64,000 nucleotides of DNA, from positions 18,588-82,587 of the forward strand of contig CAJQLA010000015.1 in assembly GCA_905479075.1 (NCBI GenBank), written 5' to 3'. The translations under genes and the position numbers were made by a program. The DNA comes from an uncultured Gammaproteobacteria bacterium (GTDB lineage: Bacteria > Pseudomonadota > Gammaproteobacteria > Nitrosococcales > Methylophagaceae). The notes beneath the pieces were generated by a model. The model saw only the letters and a list, made by a program, of their open reading frames with translations, was not told the DNA's origin and did no database searches. Below, piece after piece: positions 9,596 to 17,975 of this stretch; within the stretch, counting starts at the first letter, position 1, and each line of letters starts with the position of its first letter.

Positions 9596-11338
9596 ATGAT
9601 GTCGGTGTCAATTGAAACGATCAACTGTGGCGATTCTCTAAAGGCAGAAAATTTAGATACACTCTATGCCCGTTTGTTAGTGTCACTGGCTAACGGCGAA
9701 CAGGTGGCATTAGACTGTAGCGAACTTGACTATATTGATACACCTGCTTTGCAAATGTTAGCAGCGTTTTCACAAGAGGCTGCACTTCATGGACATACTG
9801 TCACATGGGATAAAACAAGCGTAGTGTTTCGAAAAAACGTGCGTTTATTAGGTTTGGAACATGACCTGAAAACCATTGATACAAAGTCGATTGCAAGTGA
9901 AGAGCAGTTGACGCAGGGATGGGATATCTCTTTTTCACCGCACATTAATTTTTTCCATGAAAGTATAAAAGATCCCCTCCAAATTTTTGCTGAATTAGCC
10001 AGTATGGGTGAGTCAGTTGTGGACGTGGATAATCGCCCTTTACCCTTATTTTCAGAAATTGAGCCAGACAATAGTTATTTATCATGGCAACTGACTTTGA
10101 AAGGTGATGCAGTAAAAGAAGATATCGAGACTATTTTTGCTTCCGTCGTTCAGTATTGTGAATTGGCTATAAAACGGATAGTTACAGACGTCGATCCAGA
10201 GACTGAAATAACACCACAGTCACAGTCACAGTCAGCATTGGCTCAACCCAAAAACAAAGAAATTGAAACCTTACTTAGGGTGAATGATGAAAAGCTTGAT
10301 CGCTTAACTGGTTTAATGGATCAAATGCTAGTTAAGCAGCATAAAGTTAGTCAGCAGTTTAATGATCAAATGTTACCCCAAACGAACGATGCGATAGTTG
10401 AATTAGAAAATAGTACCCGAGAAATGCAAGAAGCTGTTATGCAGCTACGCTACTTACCGATGGGATCTATTTTTAATGGTTTAGCTGAATACGTCACTGG
10501 TCTTGTAACCAAGTTGTCTAAAAAAATTGAGTTTAAATTATCTGGTGAGCAAATCGAACTTGATGTTGCTGCACTAGCAATCGTTGATGAATCGTTACGA
10601 ATACTTTTACACGGCTGTGTTCAAAATAGCATAGTAACAAGTGATCTTCGCATAGCCGCAGAAAAGCCTGAGATAGCTTCACTTCAGCTTATTGTATTTC
10701 AACGTGATACAAGTATTATCATAGAGCTGACTGATGATGGTTGTGGTGAAATAGAGGAGCTTGAGACAGGCCTGGACACTGTCCGGAATAAGATAACAAC
10801 TTTAGGTGGCAGTATTGATATCAAGTCTCAAATAGATGAACAGACAACATACTCCATTCAGCTACCTATGCATTTAGGTGTGATAGATGGACAGCTTATT
10901 CGAGTAGCTGGAGAGACATACATTTTGCCCGTGAGCTTAGTAATTGAGTCTTTGGCAATCAATATCAATGATATTAGCGATATTGCTGGCAAAGGTGAAT
11001 TATATAGATGGCAAGATGACTATATTCCTATTATTCGTCTTGCCCGTTTGCTATCAACACAGCCAACGACAACTGAGTTAGGACAAGGATTATTGGTGGT
11101 GGTCAATATCGATGATCAGAAAGTGGGTTTATTACTTGATGATGTACTGGAGCAACAGCGTATTTACAGCCAGACTTTAGCAATACACTATAAGAATATT
11201 GCAGGTGTATCGGCTGCGGCAATAATGAATGATGCCTCTGTTGCTTTGATTTTAGACTTGCCAAACTTGATCGGACACTATCGAAATTCGACTAGTACTC
11301 ATTTTGATTCTGCTAACAGTGGCAACAAGGTGGCCTGA
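9596..11338 (+). CDS. STAS domain fused to a degenerate CheA core (P3-P4-P5), probable pseudokinase
   Basis: Cytoplasmic chemotaxis-related protein of about 580 aa. Residues about 5-90 look like a STAS domain (VALDCSELDYIDTPALQML). Residues 108-195 resemble the CheA region ahead of P3 (ISFSPHINFFHESIKDPLQI; LSWQLTLKGD). P3 dimerisation is at about 228-290 (VNDEKLDRLTGLMDQML) and the P4 kinase fold at about 290-425, entered by LRYLPMGSIFNGL. A P5/CheW-like domain follows (GVIDGQLIRVAGETYILPVS). No HPt domain with a phosphorylatable His is present. The N-box keeps Asn but reads GCVQNSIVTS instead of H..RN..DHG. The DDG.G motif is kept, but the F-box and most of the ATP lid between it and GLDTVR are deleted. 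It is therefore probably a scaffold rather than a kinase (inference). It is followed by cheW. GTG 9593 and ATG 9599 are alternative starts. Confidence 0.8.
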   Translation: MMSVSIETINCGDSLKAENLDTLYARLLVSLANGEQVALDCSELDYIDTPALQMLAAFSQEAALHGHTVTWDKTSVVFRKNVRLLGLEHDLKTIDTKSIASEEQLTQGWDISFSPHINFFHESIKDPLQIFAELASMGESVVDVDNRPLPLFSEIEPDNSYLSWQLTLKGDAVKEDIETIFASVVQYCELAIKRIVTDVDPETEITPQSQSQSALAQPKNKEIETLLRVNDEKLDRLTGLMDQMLVKQHKVSQQFNDQMLPQTNDAIVELENSTREMQEAVMQLRYLPMGSIFNGLAEYVTGLVTKLSKKIEFKLSGEQIELDVAALAIVDESLRILLHGCVQNSIVTSDLRIAAEKPEIASLQLIVFQRDTSIIIELTDDGCGEIEELETGLDTVRNKITTLGGSIDIKSQIDEQTTYSIQLPMHLGVIDGQLIRVAGETYILPVSLVIESLAININDISDIAGKGELYRWQDDYIPIIRLARLLSTQPTTTELGQGLLVVVNIDDQKVGLLLDDVLEQQRIYSQTLAIHYKNIAGVSAAAIMNDASVALILDLPNLIGHYRNSTSTHFDSANSGNKVA

Positions 11339-11349
11339 GGTGTTATGAA

Positions 11350-11847
11350 ATGAATGGTTTACACCTATTAAGTAATTCGGTGGATCAGTTAGCAGGCCCA
11401 CAGGAAAATATTACACATTGTTTGATGTTTAGTTTGGCTGATGAAGAATATGCCGTTGATATGTTACGCGTTAGAGAAGTCAAAGTCTTGGATACAGTGA
11501 CCACCTTACCCAACACGCCAGATTATATCCGCGGTGTTTTTAACTTTCATGGTGACATTGTTCCAGTTATTGATTTGCGTCTTCTATTAGGCGCGGACGA
11601 ACAGAAGCAGACATCAAAATCTATTGCATTAGTATTGAGACTGGATAGCGCTAATAACAGGCTGGTCGCTGCGTTGGTAGATGATGTATTAGAACCACTG
11701 GATATAGCAGATGAGGATATAAAGGCTGTACCAGATTTTAATTCTAAAATAGACACCTCTTGTATACATGGCTTGGTCTCCATTAATGGTAAAGTGAAAG
11801 TAATTTTAAATGTAGAACAGCTATTAAGTCGGGAAGCCTTAGGCTAA
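11350..11847 (+). CDS. cheW: CheW-type chemotaxis coupling protein
   Basis: Adaptor that joins chemoreceptors to CheA P5 domains. After a 24-residue leader it has the CheW fold (LMFSLADEEYAVDMLRVREV; YIRGVFNFHGDIVPVIDLRLLL; LVAALVDDVLEPLDI; IHGLVSINGKVKVILNVEQL). The RG and DLR interface motifs are intact. At 165 aa it is a standard single-domain CheW. It starts 11 bases after the STAS-CheA stop, with GAGGTG (11336-11341) as ribosome site, so it is translated from the same message. Its natural partners here would be the upstream P5 domain and the downstream globin receptor. Confidence 0.9.
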   Translation: MNGLHLLSNSVDQLAGPQENITHCLMFSLADEEYAVDMLRVREVKVLDTVTTLPNTPDYIRGVFNFHGDIVPVIDLRLLLGADEQKQTSKSIALVLRLDSANNRLVAALVDDVLEPLDIADEDIKAVPDFNSKIDTSCIHGLVSINGKVKVILNVEQLLSREALG

Positions 11848-11880
11848 AACAGCATAGAAAGTTTTATCTTGTTTTCAGTG

Positions 11881-11907
11881 TGGCTTTTACTGATAAAATG
11901 GCGATAA
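11881..11907 (+). promoter_or_regulatory. Candidate sigma-28 (FliA) promoter upstream of the globin receptor
   Basis: TGGCTTTT, 11 bases, GGCGATAA compares with the FliA consensus TAAAGTTT-N11-GCCGATAA. The -10 matches 7 of 8 bases and the spacing is exact; the -35 is weak. Chemoreceptor genes are commonly FliA-dependent. A TATAAT at 11937-11942 in the same gap has no good -35. Confidence 0.4.
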
Positions 11908-12032
11908 ATTGTACAAATAGATTTTATGATAAACGCTATAATGTTGGTATCGAAGACTATTTTGACTCGCTCTATCTGTATGAGTGAAAGGGTGATGACA
12001 AATGACTAGAAACACTATCAGGTGAAGGCTTA

Positions 12033-13784
12033 ATGGCGATTAAATTGACCGAGATAAAAAGACAAGCAGGAGTTAGGTCTAATGTCGCCGAGTCAATCGA
12101 TAGAGGTAAAACACAAGTTGAACTGGTAAAAGATAGTTTTGCTGAACTATCAAAACAGGGTGAAGCTTTATCTACGCGGTTTTATGAACGTTTTTTCCTG
12201 CAATACCCACAAATAGTCCCCCTATTTGAAGGTGTCTCTACCACAGGCCAACAAAAAAAATTCCTAGCTTCTCTTGTTTTGATAGTGCAAAGTCTGGATC
12301 AAAAAGAAATTTTCAATGATTACCTTTTAGGGCTTAGCGAAAGACACATTCATTATGGTGTGAAGAAAGAATACTATCCAATGATAGTGGAAAATCTGCT
12401 GGCGGTTTTTGCAGAATTTTCAGGGAAGAAATGGACGGCGCAGCTAAGCCAAGCTTGGGAAAATACACTTAATAGCATTACTGCCGTCATGCTAAGTGCC
12501 TACACGGAATCTGATAATAGTGAAGTGGCGGGCGTTAGTGAAGATATACAAGCACCACAGTCGTGGGATGCATCATTATTAAACGCTGTAACAACAGCGG
12601 TGATGATGATTGATCGAGATGGTAATATTACTTTTGCTAATCAATCAGCGATCGATAAGTTGACTCAATACCGTAGTGAGTTACAGCCAATTATTCCAGA
12701 CTTGAATATTGATAAATTAGTCGGCAGTAATGTCAATCATTTTCCTAAAACACTCTCAGTAAGATGGGCATCTCTTTCAGCGCCTGAGAGGCTACCTTAT
12801 AAAACAGAGTTGGAAGTAGGCCCATTGCTCGTACATTTAACGATGACAGCTGTTATAGATGAACGAGGGAAATATATAGGCACTGCATTAGAATGGGAAG
12901 AACAGTCAGAGCTTGCTGATACTAATGAGTCTTCAAATAAGATGATGTCAGCATTGCTTGATAGTCTCGAGGCCATGTCTAAGGGCGATCTGACAAAAAG
13001 GTTGAGCGATTTTCATGACAACGATTTTACTTTATTACAGGCATCAATTAATAGCGAATTAGACAAAATAGCCCAGCAGATAACAGAAAGCAGTGATAAC
13101 CCCTCAAGTACTGGACAAGCTTCTGTAGCAATCAGCGAAGCTAGCAAGCAGCTTGGTGAGGGGATAGAGGATCAATTATCCTTATTACGAGACAATGGTT
13201 CGATTCTCGAAGCATTAACAAGTAGCTTGCAGCAAAATATCGCTAATGCGAACTCAGCAACACAGTTTAGTAGTGAGTTGCTTGAACAGGCTGAGAATGG
13301 CAGTCTGACGATGACACAAGCGATTGAGTCTATAACCGTACTTAATACATCGACGCAAGGAATGGCTGACCTCATTACTAATATTGAGCAAATGGCATTT
13401 CAAACTAATTTATTGGGTTTAAATGCTGCGGTTGAGGCGACACATGCTGGTGAACAGGGCCGTGGCATGGCTGTTATCGCAGCCGAAATTCGTAGTTTTG
13501 CTAAGCAAATAACAGCACAAGCACAAGATATTAAAGATCTGATTAATGCCAATGAAGCGAGTATGCAACAGAGTTACCAGCTAGTTGATAAATCCGGCCA
13601 TTCAATACTTGATATTGTGACTGGTTCCGAAAAAGTAAACGAAATCGCTTCCGAAATTGCAGCAGTCGCTACAGAGCAAACTCAGAAAATAGAACAAATA
13701 AATAAAGCATTGGCAAAAGTGAACGAGTTAGCGGAATCTAATACTGACATAGCCAAACAAATTTCAGATACTGATATAGCCTAA
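12033..13784 (+). CDS. Soluble globin-PAS-MCP chemoreceptor (probable oxygen/haem sensor)
   Basis: 583 aa receptor with no signal peptide or membrane segment. Residues about 28-160 form a bacterial globin: Tyr51 (B10) in FYERFF, Phe65 (CD1) in PLFEG, Gln73/74 near E7, and proximal His105 in ERHIHYGV. Conserved EYYP and a W..AW helix follow. Residues 175-298 are a PAS domain (AVMMIDRDGNITFANQSA...LVGSN...TALEWEE). A HAMP-like segment (LEAMSKGDLTKRL) leads to a methyl-accepting signalling hairpin with the canonical tip AFQTNLLGLNAAVEA and GEQGRGMAVIAAEIR. No C-terminal CheR pentapeptide is seen. Combining a haem globin with an MCP implies gas sensing for motility (inference). It lies between cheW and fliK. 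Confidence 0.88.
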   Translation: MAIKLTEIKRQAGVRSNVAESIDRGKTQVELVKDSFAELSKQGEALSTRFYERFFLQYPQIVPLFEGVSTTGQQKKFLASLVLIVQSLDQKEIFNDYLLGLSERHIHYGVKKEYYPMIVENLLAVFAEFSGKKWTAQLSQAWENTLNSITAVMLSAYTESDNSEVAGVSEDIQAPQSWDASLLNAVTTAVMMIDRDGNITFANQSAIDKLTQYRSELQPIIPDLNIDKLVGSNVNHFPKTLSVRWASLSAPERLPYKTELEVGPLLVHLTMTAVIDERGKYIGTALEWEEQSELADTNESSNKMMSALLDSLEAMSKGDLTKRLSDFHDNDFTLLQASINSELDKIAQQITESSDNPSSTGQASVAISEASKQLGEGIEDQLSLLRDNGSILEALTSSLQQNIANANSATQFSSELLEQAENGSLTMTQAIESITVLNTSTQGMADLITNIEQMAFQTNLLGLNAAVEATHAGEQGRGMAVIAAEIRSFAKQITAQAQDIKDLINANEASMQQSYQLVDKSGHSILDIVTGSEKVNEIASEIAAVATEQTQKIEQINKALAKVNELAESNTDIAKQISDTDIA

Positions 13785-13816
13785 GCGCTCTACTGTCTGA
13801 CCCCTATCCCAACCCT

Positions 13817-13832
13817 TGGCATACTGATTGCT
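13817..13832 (+). promoter_or_regulatory. Sigma-54 promoter upstream of fliK
   Basis: TGGCATACTGATTGCT fits TGGCACG-N4-TTGCW with GG-N10-GC spacing. It lies in the 101-base gap between the receptor gene and fliK, so fliK need not depend on read-through from the chemosensory genes. Confidence 0.75.
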
Positions 13833-13885
13833 TTGTGAGTACTACAAGGTACTAACTAAAGTGATAACGCAAATAGGGATCGACT

Positions 13886-15532
13886 ATGAATCACGAGCTT
13901 TTATTAAATACAGAAACACCAAAAATAGATAATAAGCCCGTTGTTAAACCTGCATCTTCATTAGAGACAGATAAGCCGGAAAGTACATCACAGCGTGCAT
14001 TCTCATCAGAGTTAAATGAGCAGGTCAGTCAACAATTCAATTCAAAAGACGAACATGTAGTTCCATCGAATAATCGATCAGACGTTGCTACGGTTGTAAC
14101 TGGGTCCGATCGAAAAGCGGAAGCGAAAAATAAGGAAAACGGCAAGCCATTGCCGGAAAATGGGTTGGGTGAGTCGACGCTAGGTCAAGCCATTGCGCAT
14201 ATTGTTAAGCAAGTGCCGCCAGAAGATAAAGGCACGGTTAAAGAAGCTTTATTATCCGTTATAGAAGATTTTAAGAATCATGCTAAGGGTAAAGGTCAGG
14301 CAACAGAAGTCGCACCGACAGAGAATATTCCCAAACTTATTGAACAATTTGCTGATATTGTTGCCGCTAGCCCCGCTTCACAAGCTAGTAAGACCATACC
14401 TGAGGATGGTTTACAAACTGATAAACCTATACAAAATATAAACGCCGTAGCGGCAAGCAGCGACTTAGAAGAAATAGATAGTATTCAGAAACAATTACTG
14501 TCATCGCTGGGGAGCATTACCGACAATAAAGCTGATCAGTTCACTGATAAAGCTGCAGTCCCTCAACTGGTACAGCAGATCAAAGAACTCACTGCACAAG
14601 TAAAAGTAATAGTAGCGAATGAGCGATTATCAAACACAGAAAATAAGAATGATCTAGGAAAGACCATTGCTGATTGGATGAAGAAAATTGGTGAATTAGC
14701 TAAGACAGCATCAGGACAAACAGTAGTGACATCCGATACGGATGCAAAATTGAAAGAAAATATCCTGAGTACTGGGCAAGATACAAAAGAGTTAAAAATA
14801 AGGCCCGATATTCTTCAAGCTTTAGCCAATAAAGTGGCAGGTGATGAGTCAAAGCAAGGGCAAACGGCTTTGGGAGACAAAGTTATTCAAAAAGTGACTG
14901 ATCAAGGCAGCGAGAGGGCTATAGAAAGAGTGACTCAGCTAGCTGGGTTAATAAAGCCAGAGAAGCAGGAATCACAGTCAACAAATCGTACGCCTAATGA
15001 TAAAGGTAGAGTGCCAACATTTGGACCAGCACTCATCAATTCAGCACCTTTAACGACTGATACTGGGCCAAGAACGGCAGCAACGCTTGATATCCAACCT
15101 GCATTGCAGAGTCAAGCATGGAGTAAAGTCGTCGGTAGTCGCGTTATTTGGATGGCTAAAGAGGGTATACAGAAAGCATCATTGCAACTAAACCCTGCAA
15201 ACTTAGGCCCTGTAGAAGTCCGGCTTAGTGTACAAAATGAACAGACCAATGTGATGTTTATTGCTCAGCAAGCAGCGACTAGAGATGCATTGGAACAAGC
15301 CTTACCGAGACTGCGTGAAAGTTTTGCCGAAAATGGCTTAGATTTGGCTGATGCGGATGTTATGGAACAGTTTCAAGGCAATGATGATAGTGAGCAAACT
15401 GATGCTGATCCGCAAAATCATGGTTTAAATGAAAATAATATCGCGATGGCAGTTGATGCCGTTGAAAATGGCGAAGTCGACGAGTTATTAAATCAACAAG
15501 AAGGCGCTGTTGGCCTGAGCGTGTACGCTTAA
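13886..15532 (+). CDS. fliK: Flagellar hook-length control protein FliK
   Basis: Exported molecular ruler that fixes hook length and triggers the export switch at FlhB. The first 400 residues are low-complexity, rich in K, E, Q, S and T, as expected for the ruler part. The C-terminal domain (about 405-490) carries the family signature ASLQLNPANLGPVEVRLSVQ and LRESFAENGLDLADADV. At 548 aa it is within the broad family range. It has its own sigma-54 promoter and closes the flagellar cluster; fliL/M/N/O/P/Q/R do not follow in this window. Confidence 0.92.
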   Translation: MNHELLLNTETPKIDNKPVVKPASSLETDKPESTSQRAFSSELNEQVSQQFNSKDEHVVPSNNRSDVATVVTGSDRKAEAKNKENGKPLPENGLGESTLGQAIAHIVKQVPPEDKGTVKEALLSVIEDFKNHAKGKGQATEVAPTENIPKLIEQFADIVAASPASQASKTIPEDGLQTDKPIQNINAVAASSDLEEIDSIQKQLLSSLGSITDNKADQFTDKAAVPQLVQQIKELTAQVKVIVANERLSNTENKNDLGKTIADWMKKIGELAKTASGQTVVTSDTDAKLKENILSTGQDTKELKIRPDILQALANKVAGDESKQGQTALGDKVIQKVTDQGSERAIERVTQLAGLIKPEKQESQSTNRTPNDKGRVPTFGPALINSAPLTTDTGPRTAATLDIQPALQSQAWSKVVGSRVIWMAKEGIQKASLQLNPANLGPVEVRLSVQNEQTNVMFIAQQAATRDALEQALPRLRESFAENGLDLADADVMEQFQGNDDSEQTDADPQNHGLNENNIAMAVDAVENGEVDELLNQQEGAVGLSVYA

Positions 15533-15567
15533 AATCGGTGTGTGATGATACTCCTCACTGCTCTCGT

Positions 15568-16260
15568 TTATTTGAGGCTTTTTTCTATCGCATCTAAAGC
15601 TTTCATTGGATCTTCAGCCTCTGTTATCGGTCTACCAATAACAAGATAACTACTACCAGCATCTATGGCTTGCTTCGGTGTCATGGTTCTATGCTGGTCA
15701 CCGTGAGCACTATTAGCCGGACGTATCCCTGGAGTAATAAGTTGAAAGTCTTCGCCGTGAATTTGTCGTAGTTGGCTTGCTTCCTGTGCGGAACACACTA
15801 CGCCGTCTAAGCCACTGTCATCAGCTAATTGAGCTAACTTTAAGACGGTGTCACTGATCGAACCTGTTAAGCCTATTTGTTCAAATGTTTGTTGATCCAT
15901 ACTGGTTAACAAGGTGACGCCAATGAGTATGGGTGTATTGCTGTGGTTGGCGACTGCTTCTTTTGCGGAGACCATCATTTTTTGTCCGCCTAATGTATGG
16001 ACATTCATCATCCACACACCAAGATCAGCAGCGGCTAAACAGGCTTTTGCAACGGTATTTGGAATATCATGATATTTCAAATCAAGAAAAACATCGAAAC
16101 CTTGTGAGACTAATTTTTCAACTACTTGAGGGCCTGAACGTGTAAAGAGCTCTTTACCTACTTTGACGCGACATCGGCTAGGATCAAGCTGACTAGATAA
16201 GGCAAGTGCTGATTCCATTGTTGGATAGTCAAGAGCAACAATAATGTTTGAGCTTGGCAT
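15568..16260 (-). CDS. pyrF: Orotidine 5'-phosphate decarboxylase PyrF
   Basis: Converts OMP to UMP, the last step of pyrimidine synthesis. The TIM-barrel signatures are present: IIVALDYP at the start, KVGKELF, the catalytic DLKYHDIPNT, and LITPGIRP and GSSYLVIGRPIT at the phosphate site. I chose ATG at 16260 (MPSSNIIVALDYP, 230 aa), with GGAAG as ribosome site; an upstream in-frame extension to 16362 adds 34 non-conserved residues and is rejected. It is convergent with fliK and divergent from tgt. Confidence 0.95.
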   Translation of the reverse strand: MPSSNIIVALDYPTMESALALSSQLDPSRCRVKVGKELFTRSGPQVVEKLVSQGFDVFLDLKYHDIPNTVAKACLAAADLGVWMMNVHTLGGQKMMVSAKEAVANHSNTPILIGVTLLTSMDQQTFEQIGLTGSISDTVLKLAQLADDSGLDGVVCSAQEASQLRQIHGEDFQLITPGIRPANSAHGDQHRTMTPKQAIDAGSSYLVIGRPITEAEDPMKALDAIEKSLK

Positions 16261-16402
16261 GATAGCTTCCGGATAATAACAATGGCATGATCCTACATTA
16301 ACTCCCTTGGTTTCGTCATAATTTCTGTTTTTAAAAATTAGAAAATCGATTCTATTCTGCAATTAACGCTGTTGATGCTATTCTGTGCCGGTATTTTTTT
16401 AG

Positions 16403-17512
<1,110 letters not shown>

Positions 17513-17518
17513 GGCCTG

Positions 17519-17536
17519 AGATAGTCTCAACTATCT
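17519..17536 (+). other. Short perfect hairpin after tgt
   Basis: AGATAGT-CTCA-ACTATCT forms a 7-bp stem with a 4-base loop just after the tgt stop. There is no T-run, so it is not a classic terminator; it may affect processing between tgt and yajC. Confidence 0.4.
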
Positions 17537-17599
17537 TGGCATGCGGTGCTGTGTCATAATCTCGTTCTTTTATACAACTCTCCAGATTGAGGAATTATG

Positions 17600-17923
17600 A
17601 TGGACTTCTTTATTTCGCCAGCCTATGCAGCAGGCGGGCAATCTTCACCAGGTTTATTAGACTTTGTTTTCCCTATTGCGCTACTTGTTTTGTTTTATTT
17701 CATGCTAGTGAGACCACAAGCAAAAAGAGCAAAAGAACACAAATCAATGCAATCTGCATTGGCTAAGGGTGATGAAGTGGTAACGGATGGCGGTCTGATG
17801 GGAAAAATTCTGGATATTGGTGAACATGCGATCCTCGTACAATTTGCTGATAACCTTGAGGTTAAAGTGCGCCGAGAATCAATCAGTGCTGTATTACCTA
17901 AAGGCACATTGAAAAAGCTGTAA
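17600..17923 (+). CDS. yajC: Preprotein translocase subunit YajC
   Basis: Small inner-membrane partner of SecDF-YidC. It has an N-terminal stretch MDFFISPAYAAGG, a single transmembrane helix (about residues 18-38) ending in YFMLVRPQAKRAKEH, then a soluble domain with KGDEVVTDGGLMGKI and AVLPKGTLKKL. Two adjacent ATGs occur (17597, 17600); the second matches the usual N-terminus and has better spacing from TTGAGGA. About 107 aa, normal length, and followed by secD. Confidence 0.94.
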   Translation: MDFFISPAYAAGGQSSPGLLDFVFPIALLVLFYFMLVRPQAKRAKEHKSMQSALAKGDEVVTDGGLMGKILDIGEHAILVQFADNLEVKVRRESISAVLPKGTLKKL

Positions 17924-17975
17924 TTCATACCCATATATAGCTTGAACATAGCTTGCGACATTTAGGATACCTCAG

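Noticed and set aside
16261..16362. N-terminal extension of pyrF (34 extra residues)
   Set aside because: Not conserved, and the internal ATG at 16260 has a good ribosome site and matches the family N-terminus.
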